Shown here: positions 1 to 5,897 of the stretch, piece after piece
Layout: each line of letters begins with the position of its first letter
Numbering within the stretch: the stretch's first letter is position 1
DNA from: Candidatus Faecalibacterium faecipullorum
Lineage (GTDB): Bacteria; Bacillota; Clostridia; Oscillospirales; Ruminococcaceae
DNA length: 10,864 nt
Assembly: GCA_019118985.1 (NCBI GenBank)
Contig: DWXX01000001.1
Span: forward strand, 1-10,864
Direction of reading: 5' to 3'
The notes under the pieces: generated by a model
Seen by the model: only the letters and a program-made list of their open reading frames with translations
Told to the model about the DNA's origin: nothing
Databases searched by the model: none
Program-made: the position numbers and the translations under genes

Positions 1-990
1 TTATTCTTTTGTTTGCACAGAAACTGTAATAGTATCATCACTCGCAATATCGCTTAAAGTGTATTGAGGATCAAAGCTTCCGATAACAGTCGGTGTGAGC
101 TCTCCCTTTTCCTCAGAAGATACGCTCACGATTTCATAACCCTCTGAAGCTTGTACAGAAAAAGTAATGCTGCTTCCATGGGCTATAGATTCGAAAGTTT
201 GACTATCGGCAAATATATCGTAGCCATACCTGACGGTGGCGCGATCTTCGGGGTCAACTTTTATAGTAACTGCATAGGTTTGCTGCGCAAATTTTACGGT
301 AATGGTAGTGTTCTCAGTAACGTTGCTCAGTTCCCATGTTCCTTTTTCCTTGTCTATTTCTTGCACCGAACCGCTACTTGGCGTGACGCTGGAAACTTTG
401 AAGCCCTTCTCAGGGGTGACAGTAAATTCAAAAGTACCGCCAGCCGTAATGGGGCCACTCTCAGGTGTAGCCGTACCGCCATCACGCGCTTCTACCGTCA
501 CAGTATAGGTGGTCGTTGTTGCATCGTCGCCGCCGGAACTGCTGCCCGAACTTCCGTGTTTGTACGTCAAAACAGCCTCGTAGAAGTACCCGTTGTCGGC
601 CTTGACCATGGAGATGTAGCCCTTGTCCTCGCAGCCGGCGAGGCGGTTGACAAACTCGGCCGCGAGCTGCTTGGCGGCGTCTTTGGCGCTGATATCGGCG
701 CGCAGGGGGTAGACGTCGAGGCGGTAGCCGGAGGTGAGGAACGGTTCGATGCTCTCGTCCGCCCGCATGGCCTTTTCGACGTCGGCGGGCTGGATGTTCT
801 CCTCAAGCGCGGCGCGCAGGGCGTTTGTGAACTTCTGCTCGACGGTAAATTCGACCCGCAGGGTCTCTCCCTGCGCCTCGTTTGCGGCTTTTTCGGCCTC
901 GCGGGAGAAGTCCCAGCGCCCGCAGGCGGTGAAAAGGACCATGGCGAGGGCTGCGAAAAGCAGCAGGGACATTCGTTTTTTGACGTACAT
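1..990 (-). CDS. Modular surface lipoprotein with two InlB-like beta-repeats
   Basis: A 329-residue exported lipoprotein; I do not recognise the family as a whole. Residues 1-23 form a lipoprotein signal peptide: Lys/Arg at 4-6, a hydrophobic core 8-20 and a lipobox-like F-T-A-C with Cys23 (Phe at -3 is less common than Leu). Residues 24-146 are a GC-rich N-terminal module shared with the lipoprotein at 9725-10840, with motifs ENIQPAD (64-70) and MVKADNG (128-134). A Gly/Ser linker (146-154) leads to two repeats, about 161-235 and 238-327, of the YTVTV...GG...F.VTPEKGF...TTITVKF pattern typical of divergent InlB B-repeats, a cell-surface beta-fold. AGGAGG lies 7 bases before the ATG. The stop codon is at the window edge, so any terminator is outside. 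GC drops sharply downstream of the linker (bases 1 to about 540). Role is inferred: surface display or adhesion. Confidence 0.85.
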   Translation of the reverse strand: MYVKKRMSLLLFAALAMVLFTACGRWDFSREAEKAANEAQGETLRVEFTVEQKFTNALRAALEENIQPADVEKAMRADESIEPFLTSGYRLDVYPLRADISAKDAAKQLAAEFVNRLAGCEDKGYISMVKADNGYFYEAVLTYKHGSSGSSSGGDDATTTTYTVTVEARDGGTATPESGPITAGGTFEFTVTPEKGFKVSSVTPSSGSVQEIDKEKGTWELSNVTENTTITVKFAQQTYAVTIKVDPEDRATVRYGYDIFADSQTFESIAHGSSITFSVQASEGYEIVSVSSEEKGELTPTVIGSFDPQYTLSDIASDDTITVSVQTKE

Positions 991-1014
991 ATGTCATCCT
1001 CCTTGTATTTTCCG
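894..1014 (-). repeat. Lipoprotein leader repeat, copy 1
   Basis: These 121 bases are identical, with no mismatch, to 10744-10864 in the same orientation. They cover 24 bases upstream of the ATG (including AGGAGG), the whole signal peptide, the lipobox Cys and about nine mature residues. The first mismatch is at 893 (T here, G at 10743), after which the two genes diverge quickly. The right limit is set by the end of the window, so the true repeat may be longer. Confidence 0.95.
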
Positions 1015-1033
1015 GGCCCGCAAGGGAAAGTTT

Positions 1034-1056
1034 GGAAAGGTATACTTTTCCGAACT
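1034..1056. repeat. GTATAC-centred near-palindrome, site A
   Basis: Near-palindrome centred on GTATAC (1040-1045) with arms GGAAA and TTTCC. Read on the minus strand it contains AGTTCGGAAAAGTATAC (1040-1056), which recurs exactly on the plus strand at 1135-1151 in site B. Read on the plus strand, the 23 bases match 1140-1162 with two mismatches. It lies about 45-65 bases upstream of the lipoprotein start, just beyond the part of the leader that can be compared with the second lipoprotein gene. Confidence 0.75.
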
Positions 1057-1099
1057 CGATTTTTTGGAGGATTGCACATGGAAGAAAGGACGATTTTAT

Positions 1100-1127
1100 G
1101 TTATAATTTTTTTGAAAGAGTCCGCAA
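1100..1127 (-). promoter_or_regulatory. Tentative promoter for the InlB-repeat lipoprotein
   Basis: On the minus strand TTGCGG (1122-1127) is followed after 16 bases by TATAAC (1100-1105), about 110 bases before the lipoprotein ATG. The -35 is weak. The same bases read on the plus strand give an extended -10, TGTTATAAT (1099-1107), so direction is uncertain. Near-palindromes A and B lie on either side. Confidence 0.35.
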
Positions 1128-1177
1128 AAGGCTCAGTTCGGAAAAGTATACTTTTCGGAACTGGGCCTTTTCTTTTT
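1126..1177 (+). terminator. Long hairpin terminator, plus strand (site B)
   Basis: A 46-base inverted repeat (1126-1171) centred on GTATAC pairs along nearly its whole length. The exceptions are one G-G mismatch (1140/1157) and one position (1133/1164) that is a U-G wobble only in plus-strand RNA. It is followed by TTTTCTTTTT (1168-1177), so plus-strand termination is favoured. No clear plus-strand gene ends here; a short transcript from the extended -10 at 1099-1107 would be about 65 bases and mostly hairpin. Confidence 0.6.
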
Positions 1178-1193
1178 GGGTAAAGCCGGTACA

Positions 1194-1230
1194 GAAAAGC
1201 CCCCGCCGGCTCTCGGGGAGCGGCGGGGGC
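1194..1230 (-). terminator. Rho-independent terminator of the membrane-protein gene
   Basis: On the minus strand a perfect 10-base-pair GC stem (1221-1230 with 1199-1208) encloses a 12-base loop and is followed by TTTTCTG. It begins 13 bases after the stop codon of the gene at 1243-1977 and ends the XRE/membrane-protein unit. Confidence 0.85.
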
Positions 1231-1242
1231 GGATGGCGCGCG

Positions 1243-1977
1243 TCATTTTTCCTCCGGTTTGGGGGCAAAGGAGGCGGACTTGAACTGCAGGAGCTTAGCG
1301 ACCAGCTCGTCCTGGCGGTCGGCCAGCTTTTTGGGCAGGCGCAGCAGGCCCAGCAGCAAAAACGCCGCCGTCAGCCGCCCGGGGCAGGCAAAGCCGCGCC
1401 AGCGGAACACAAAGTACCCCAGCGCCGCCGCGGCGGCAAGGCCCAGCGCAAGCAGCGCCCCCAGCCGCCCCAGCATGCCGGTGGTGGGCATCTGCGAAAA
1501 GTAGGCCTCCCACTTGTCCCCGTCCATGCGGCCGAGCTTGTATTTCAGCCAGAAGGCCCCCAGCGTCAGCCCCAGAAAGGCCGCGGCCGCCGCGGCGCAG
1601 AGGGCGTTGTAGAGGATGGCCAGCTCCACCAGCCTGCCCACGGTGAGCCAGGCCGGCCGGCTGTGCAGGAAAAACCAGACCGCCAGCCCTACGGCAACCG
1701 CCGCGGCGGCAAGGCCCAGCAGGAGGGGCGGCCCCTCCCGGTCGGCGGCAAAGCGGTGGAAAAACTTTGCCGCGGCAAAGACGAAGGTCAGGGCGAGCAG
1801 CGCCGCCCACGCGGGGTCGCCCTGCCAGATGCAGAGGACGGCCAGCAGCTGCGACGCCCAGAGGACGGCCCGCCCGGCCTTCCCCGCGCCCTGTGCGTCT
1901 ACCTCCCTGTCCCGCTCGTCCCGCAGCAAATGCAGCTCCCTGGCCTGCTGGGTTTCGGTTTCTCTGGAATCAGGCAT
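1243..1977 (-). CDS. Multi-pass membrane protein paired with XRE regulator
   Basis: A 244-residue integral membrane protein of no recognised enzymatic function. Residues 1-35 are charged and cytoplasmic-looking and contain RDERD at 19-23. About six hydrophobic segments follow, near 36-50, 56-72, 84-104, 116-144, 170-192 and 200-213, then a short charged tail (214-244). A DER motif before the first helix recalls small Firmicutes membrane proteins found beside stand-alone HTH genes (DUF6773-like); that resemblance is weak. The ATG at 1977 is preferred over an in-frame one at 2013, because AAAGGGGG sits just before it and the upstream choice would overlap the regulator gene. The gene follows the XRE gene after 13 bases, so the two are probably cotranscribed, with the repressor controlling both. 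Two stretches coding for LGLAAAA share a 23-base exact repeat. Confidence 0.75.
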   Translation of the reverse strand: MPDSRETETQQARELHLLRDERDREVDAQGAGKAGRAVLWASQLLAVLCIWQGDPAWAALLALTFVFAAAKFFHRFAADREGPPLLLGLAAAAVAVGLAVWFFLHSRPAWLTVGRLVELAILYNALCAAAAAAFLGLTLGAFWLKYKLGRMDGDKWEAYFSQMPTTGMLGRLGALLALGLAAAAALGYFVFRWRGFACPGRLTAAFLLLGLLRLPKKLADRQDELVAKLLQFKSASFAPKPEEK

Positions 1978-1990
1978 GTTTGGACCCCCT

Positions 1991-2221
1991 TTATAGCTTT
2001 TCAAAAGCCTCATCCTCCAGTCGCATATTCTCTTCCAGGCAGCACAGCTCCTCGACGGTGGTGCTAAACACCCGCGCCATCCGGTAGGCCAGCATCAGGG
2101 AAGGGCTGTACTGCCCCTTCTCGATCGAGATGATGGTCCGCGACGAGACGTGGACCCGCTCCGCCAGCTGCTGCTGCGTCATCCCCGCTGCGATGCGCAG
2201 TTCTTTTACCCGTGTTTTCAT
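1991..2221 (-). CDS. Small XRE/Cro-C1 family transcriptional regulator
   Basis: A 76-residue DNA-binding protein that is almost entirely one HTH_3 domain. Helix 2 is near TQQQLAERV (15-23), the recognition helix is within SSRTIISIEKG (26-36), and Y38-S39-P40 with LAYRMARVF (44-52) completes the fold. It matches the class that begins MKxRxKELR and is usually encoded just upstream of a small membrane-protein gene, as here. The ATG at 2221 is chosen because translation from it starts exactly at the family's usual N-terminus; an in-frame ATG at 2266 would add 15 unrelated residues and lie inside the operator. The purine-rich RBS is imperfect. The promoter and paired operator-like repeats immediately upstream indicate autorepression; the inducing signal is unknown. 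Confidence 0.9.
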   Translation of the reverse strand: MKTRVKELRIAAGMTQQQLAERVHVSSRTIISIEKGQYSPSLMLAYRMARVFSTTVEELCCLEENMRLEDEAFEKL

Positions 2222-2250
2222 CCGCCCCGCCCCATTTGCCCCAAGGATAT

Positions 2251-2278
2251 GAAGTTTGCTTCGCATGAAGTTTGCTTC
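2251..2278. promoter_or_regulatory. Paired operator-like repeat upstream of the XRE gene
   Basis: GAAGTTTGCTTC occurs twice, at 2251-2262 and 2267-2278, with a 16-base period. Each unit has GAAG/CTTC inverted arms, and the flanking ATAT bases make the whole block roughly symmetrical. The right-hand unit abuts the -10 box (2279-2284) and both overlap the expected transcription start, the classical position for a repressor encoded by the first gene. Confidence 0.8.
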
Positions 2279-2307
2279 ATATTAGCACGCGGACGCCCTT
2301 CTGTCAA
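2279..2307 (-). promoter_or_regulatory. Promoter of the XRE/membrane-protein unit
   Basis: On the minus strand a consensus -35 TTGACA (2302-2307) is followed by a 17-base spacer and -10 TAATAT (2279-2284). Transcription should start near 2271, leaving a leader of about 50 bases before the ATG at 2221. Confidence 0.85.
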
Positions 2308-2320
2308 GCCCGCCGGGCGC

Positions 2321-2363
2321 AAAAAGCCCCCCGGCCCCTCTGTAGAGAGACAGGCCGGAGGGC
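2321..2363 (-). terminator. Terminator of the desulfurase-thiI-cinA operon
   Basis: On the minus strand GCCCTCCGGCC (2353-2363) pairs with GGCCGGGGGGC (2326-2336) with a single U-G wobble and is followed by five T. It starts 15 bases after the stop codon of the CinA-like gene and ends just before the next unit's promoter. Confidence 0.88.
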
Positions 2364-2378
2364 ATATAGCGTGCAATG

Positions 2379-3314
2379 TCACATCAGCACCGCGCCCGAG
2401 TGGGCGGGGGGCTGGGGCGCGGCGGAGAGGCCGCGCAGCAGGCCGGCGAGGGCGTCGGAGGCCGCGTCGGGGAGGGCGGACAGGTCGCCGCCGGTCAGCT
2501 GCCAGGCGGCGGCGAGGCCGGCCAAAACCCCCAGCCCCAGCAGGAAGGCCAGGCGCGCCGGCCAGCGGCTGCGCCGGGCGGGGGGCGTGTCCGGTTTGGG
2601 GGCGGGGGCCATTTCGGACGGCGCGGGCAAAGACGGCTCCTGCGGGGGACGGCCCCGCGGGGTAAAGCGCACCCCCGCCGCCTGCGGGCGGCCTGCGGCG
2701 GCCCGGCGGATCATGTCCAGCAGGCGAAGGGCGGCGTTCTCATCAGGGGCGGCGAGGTAGCTCCACCCGCCCTTACGGCAGGCCACCGCCACCAGCGTCC
2801 CGCCGGCGAGGGAGCGTGCCCCGGCCGCGAGGTCGGCGCGGGTGACGCGCAGGGCGGCCTGCAGGCGGCACAGCTCTTCCGCCAGAGGGCCGGCGGGCGC
2901 GCCGCGGCGGACGGCCGCGTCCATTTTGGCGGCGGCGTCGGGGTCGGCGCAGCTGCCCGCCCCAAAGTCGAAGACCCGGTCGATGCCGGCCCGGCCCGCC
3001 AGGCGGGGGGCCAGCAGCTGCAGGGCGGCGTCGTCGGCGCAGGCCAGCAGCCTGTCCGCCTTGACAAGGGCCCGGGCGGTGCAGTCGGCCAGGGTATCGC
3101 CCCCCGCCCCGTACAGCCCCGCCGGGAAGGCACGGCGTAGCCGCCCCTCGGCCCGGCGCAAAGCCCGCCGTGGCGCGGTCAGGGCCAGCAGGGTCTCGGC
3201 CCCGCAGGCCCGGCTCTCCACCCGGGTCAGGCCGCAGCGGCCCGCCGCCCGGCAGACCGCCGCCTCCTCCACACCGAAAAACCGCAGCACCCTGCTCTCA
3301 TCTGCCGCCGCCAT
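2379..3314 (-). CDS. Truncated CinA paralogue, active site lost, membrane-anchored
   Basis: A 311-residue protein that lacks the molybdopterin-binding-like half of CinA. Residues 7-70 resemble CinA's middle domain (LRFFGVEE at 10-17 against LRVLGGES in the neighbour). Residues 68-118 align without gaps to residues 248-298 of the adjacent CinA, offset 180, including a shared RVF. In that alignment the amidase motif ESCTGG is replaced by DDAALQ, with the nucleophile Ser275 becoming Asp95. The later GPDGG loop is also deleted. After a Pro-rich linker (about 208-247) comes one membrane helix (about 253-271) preceded by Arg residues, then an outward tail of about 40 residues. The ATG at 3314 has AGGGGG 8 bases upstream; a GTG three codons earlier is too close to it. 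The gene is last in the operon, 24 bases after cinA. Role unknown; probably non-catalytic. Confidence 0.75.
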   Translation of the reverse strand: MAAADESRVLRFFGVEEAAVCRAAGRCGLTRVESRACGAETLLALTAPRRALRRAEGRLRRAFPAGLYGAGGDTLADCTARALVKADRLLACADDAALQLLAPRLAGRAGIDRVFDFGAGSCADPDAAAKMDAAVRRGAPAGPLAEELCRLQAALRVTRADLAAGARSLAGGTLVAVACRKGGWSYLAAPDENAALRLLDMIRRAAAGRPQAAGVRFTPRGRPPQEPSLPAPSEMAPAPKPDTPPARRSRWPARLAFLLGLGVLAGLAAAWQLTGGDLSALPDAASDALAGLLRGLSAAPQPPAHSGAVLM

Positions 3315-3338
3315 CTGCGACACCCCCTGTTTGTGATC

Positions 3339-4658
3339 TTACTGCCCGACCAGCGCCCCGTCCAGGGCTGCCAGCGTGTCCGACGCGCCGCAGGCGGCTT
3401 CCTCCACCGTCATGCAGCCGGCCGGGGTGCGGCCCTGGGCCAGCCGCAGCGCCAGCTCCAGGGCGGCGTGGGCGGCCCGGGCGCGGGTATTCTCCCGGTC
3501 GGGGCGGACGAAGTGGTACTTCTTGACCGCCACCCGGCCCGCCGCAGCCCCGGCGATGTAGACGGTGCCCACCGGGCGGACGTCGTCCCCGCCGTCCGGC
3601 CCGGCCAGGCCGGTGACCGCCACCGCGATGTCGGCGCCGGCGGCCAGACGGGCCCCGCGGGCCATCTGCGCCGCCACCGGGGCCGACACCACGTTGTACC
3701 GGGCGATGACCGCCGGGTCCACCCCCAGCAGGCGGGTCTTGGCCTGCTCCCAGTAGGTGACGAAGCCGTAGCCGAACACCCGGCTGGCGCCGGGCACGTC
3801 GGTGATCTGCCGGGCGATCAGGCCGCCGGTGCAGCTCTCGGCCGCGGCGATGGTCATCCCTTTGGCTTCCAGCGTATGGACCAGGGTCCAGGCCAGGCCG
3901 GGCACATCCTCATCATACACCGCCTCCCCCAGCAGATCATAGAACTTTCTGGCGTATGCCCGGCAGATCTCTGCGCCGTCCTCGTCGGTGGCGGCCCGGG
4001 CGGTGATCCGTATCTCGCTTTCGCCGGTCTTGCAGTAGATGGCGGCGGTGGGGTTTTCGCTCTGCAAAAGGTCCCGCACCCGGTACTCGATCTCGCTCTC
4101 GCCGCCCAGCACCCGCAGCGTCAGGGAGTGCAGGGTGCAGTTCTGCCGCGCCAAAAGCCGGGGGCGGACCTGTTCGGCCCACATGGCCTTCATCTCGGCG
4201 GGCACCCCCGGCATCAGGACGGCGCAGCGGCCGTCCTGCTCGAACCAGGCCCCCGGCGCGGTGCCGTGGGCGTTGGGGATCTTTTCGCCCCGCACCGGCA
4301 CCATGGCCTGCTTGCGGTTGTTGGGGGTGGTCGCCCGCCCCATCCGGGTGAAAAAGGCGGTGATCTTGGCCCATTCCTCCCCGTCGAAGGCCAGGCTGTC
4401 GCCGTAGCAGGCGGCCACCGTCTCTTTGGTCAGGTCGTCGTCGGTGGGGCCCAGCCCGCCGGTAAAGACCAGCAGGTCGGCCCGGGCCTTGGCCTCGCTG
4501 ACCCATTCGGCCAGGCGGTCGTGGTTGTCGCCGATGGTGCTCTGCCGCTGCACGGTGATGCCGAGGGCGGCCAGCTCACGGCTGAGGTACTGGGCGTTGG
4601 TGTTGAGGATATTGCCGAGCAGAAGCTCGGTGCCCACGCTGATGATCTCGGCTGTCAT
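3339..4658 (-). CDS. cinA: CinA: competence/damage-inducible protein, NMN deamidase
   Basis: A 439-residue cytoplasmic protein with the full CinA architecture. The N-terminal MoCF/molybdopterin-binding-like domain (1-170) shows VGTELLLG (8-15) and TGGLGPTDDDLTKE (66-79), and is linked in the family to ADP-ribose or nucleotide pyrophosphate hydrolysis. The middle domain is about 175-250. The C-terminal PncC-type amidase (about 255-412) has AESCTGG with nucleophile Ser275 and VTGLAGPDGG (348-357), and converts NMN to nicotinic acid mononucleotide in pyridine-nucleotide salvage. It is slightly longer than the usual 410-420 residues because of a tail of about 26 residues. The ATG at 4658 is preceded by GGAGG at 7 bases; reading further upstream would run into thiI in the wrong frame. 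It starts 13 bases after the thiI stop, so the two are tightly coupled. Confidence 0.95.
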   Translation of the reverse strand: MTAEIISVGTELLLGNILNTNAQYLSRELAALGITVQRQSTIGDNHDRLAEWVSEAKARADLLVFTGGLGPTDDDLTKETVAACYGDSLAFDGEEWAKITAFFTRMGRATTPNNRKQAMVPVRGEKIPNAHGTAPGAWFEQDGRCAVLMPGVPAEMKAMWAEQVRPRLLARQNCTLHSLTLRVLGGESEIEYRVRDLLQSENPTAAIYCKTGESEIRITARAATDEDGAEICRAYARKFYDLLGEAVYDEDVPGLAWTLVHTLEAKGMTIAAAESCTGGLIARQITDVPGASRVFGYGFVTYWEQAKTRLLGVDPAVIARYNVVSAPVAAQMARGARLAAGADIAVAVTGLAGPDGGDDVRPVGTVYIAGAAAGRVAVKKYHFVRPDRENTRARAAHAALELALRLAQGRTPAGCMTVEEAACGASDTLAALDGALVGQ

Positions 4659-4671
4659 GGCGCTGCCTCCT

Positions 4672-5871
4672 TTACTCCCAATCGAGCTCCGCCTCTTCGA
4701 TGCGGATGCGCAGCCGCTCGGCGGCCGCGGCGGCCTCGGCTTCCAGGGCGGGCAGGCCGGGCATGGCGGCCTCGGCTTCCAGCACCTCGTCGAGGGTGGG
4801 GCGCAGCTTCGGGTGGGGCGGGGTGAAGATGGTGCAGCAGTCCTCGTAGGGCAGGATGCTGGTCTCAAAGGTGCCGATGCGGCGGGCGGTCTCGATGATC
4901 TCGGTCTTGTCCATCCCGATCAACGGCCGCAGCACCGGCAGCTCCTGGGCGGCGTCGGTGCAGCGGATGGCCTGCACCGTCTGGCTGGCCACCTGGGCCA
5001 GGCTCTCGCCGGTGATCAGGGCCTCGCACCCCTGCTTTTGGGCGATCTGCCCGGCGATCCGCATCATGCTGCGCCGCATCAAAACGGTGAAGAGCATGGG
5101 CGGGGCGTTGTCGCGGATGCACTCCTGCGGGTGGGTGTAGGGCACCACGAACAGGTTGCAGCTGCCGGTATAGACGCTGGTCCGCCGCGCCAGGGCGACC
5201 ACCTTGCGGCGGGCCCGCTCGGAGGTGTAGGGGGGCGAGGCGAAGTGGATGTGATCCAGCGCGAGGCCCCGTTTGGCCATCCGGTAGGCGGCCACCGGGC
5301 TGTCGATGCCGCCGGACAGCATGTTCAGCGCCCGGCCGCTGGTGCCCACCGGCAGGCCGCCCTCGCCGGGGGTCTTGGGGCCGTGGACGTAGGCCCCGCG
5401 GTCCCGTATCTCGACGATGACCTTGCAGTCGGGGTGGTGGACGTCCACCCGCAGCCGCGGATGGCGGCTGAGCAGGCAGGCCCCCAACTCCCGCATCAGG
5501 GCGGGGCTGTCCATCGGGAAGGTCTTGTCCGCCCGGCGGGCCTCCACCTTGAAGGTGCGCACGCCGTTCAGGGTCTGGCCGAGGTAGCTCTCGGCGGTGG
5601 CGCAGATGGCGTCAAAGTCCTTTTCGCAGACAGCGCTGCGGCTGACCGCCGCCAGGCCGAAGACCTTCTTCACCCGGTCGAAAGCGAGGTCGAGGTCAGC
5701 GGCGTCGTCCTCCGGCTCAATGTAAAAGGTGGACTGGGCGCACCAGACCGCAAACCGCCCCGCGTCCTTGAGGCGGTAGCGCAGGATCTTGATGAGCGCC
5801 GATTCAAACTGGTTGCGGTTGAGGCCCTTGAGGGACATCTCCCCCTGGTAGCCGATGATGACTTCCTGCAT
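4672..5871 (-). CDS. thiI: ThiI: tRNA 4-thiouridine synthase (short form)
   Basis: A 399-residue enzyme that adenylates and thiolates U8 of tRNA, using sulfur passed from a cysteine desulfurase. It has the N-terminal ferredoxin-like and THUMP regions (about 1-165; GYQGEMSLKG at 7-16, typical of ThiI). The AANH/PP-loop ATPase follows (about 175-360), with the ATP-binding SGGIDSPVAAYRM at 186-198. EDCCTIF (343-349) includes the conserved catalytic Cys region; two adjacent Cys (345, 346) are present. There is no C-terminal rhodanese domain, as in Bacillus-type ThiI of about 400 residues, so sulfur transfer should depend on the partner desulfurase encoded just upstream. An Ala/Glu-rich tail (about 362-399) is probably helical. 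AGGAGG lies 6 bases before the ATG. Second gene of the operon. Confidence 0.96.
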   Translation of the reverse strand: MQEVIIGYQGEMSLKGLNRNQFESALIKILRYRLKDAGRFAVWCAQSTFYIEPEDDAADLDLAFDRVKKVFGLAAVSRSAVCEKDFDAICATAESYLGQTLNGVRTFKVEARRADKTFPMDSPALMRELGACLLSRHPRLRVDVHHPDCKVIVEIRDRGAYVHGPKTPGEGGLPVGTSGRALNMLSGGIDSPVAAYRMAKRGLALDHIHFASPPYTSERARRKVVALARRTSVYTGSCNLFVVPYTHPQECIRDNAPPMLFTVLMRRSMMRIAGQIAQKQGCEALITGESLAQVASQTVQAIRCTDAAQELPVLRPLIGMDKTEIIETARRIGTFETSILPYEDCCTIFTPPHPKLRPTLDEVLEAEAAMPGLPALEAEAAAAAERLRIRIEEAELDWE

Positions 5872-5897
5872 ATAGTTCCTCCTGTCGTTGTGTGGGG

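Larger units (their letters stand above)
991..1242. other. Intergenic region with paired GTATAC palindromes
   Basis: This 252-base AT-richer gap separates the lipoprotein from the membrane-protein gene. It holds, left to right: the end of the lipoprotein leader repeat, near-palindrome A (1034-1056), an AT-rich segment with -10-like TTATAA (about 1100-1107), near-palindrome B (1126-1171, also a plus-strand terminator), and the minus-strand terminator of the membrane-protein gene (1194-1230). No convincing protein-coding gene is visible. Confidence 0.7.

Noticed and set aside
1078..1180. A possible short plus-strand gene starting at ATG 1078 with GGAGG 7 bases upstream
   Set aside because: The frame reads straight through the terminator hairpin into the antisense of the membrane-protein gene, and the peptide resembles nothing I know. 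The RBS may be chance.
151..2067. A 638-codon open frame on the plus strand
   Set aside because: It is antisense to the lipoprotein and membrane-protein genes; the product is low-complexity and rich in Gly, Gln and Arg, as expected for a high-GC shadow frame.
2379..3314. The CinA-like gene as a decaying pseudogene
   Set aside because: It has an intact frame, a well-placed RBS, an added coherent membrane anchor and an operon terminator right after it; loss of catalytic residues looks like a change of role.
3333..4826. A long plus-strand open frame opposite cinA
   Set aside because: cinA on the minus strand is unmistakable (VGTELLLG, TGGLGPTDDD, ESCTGG); the plus-strand product has no recognisable motif.
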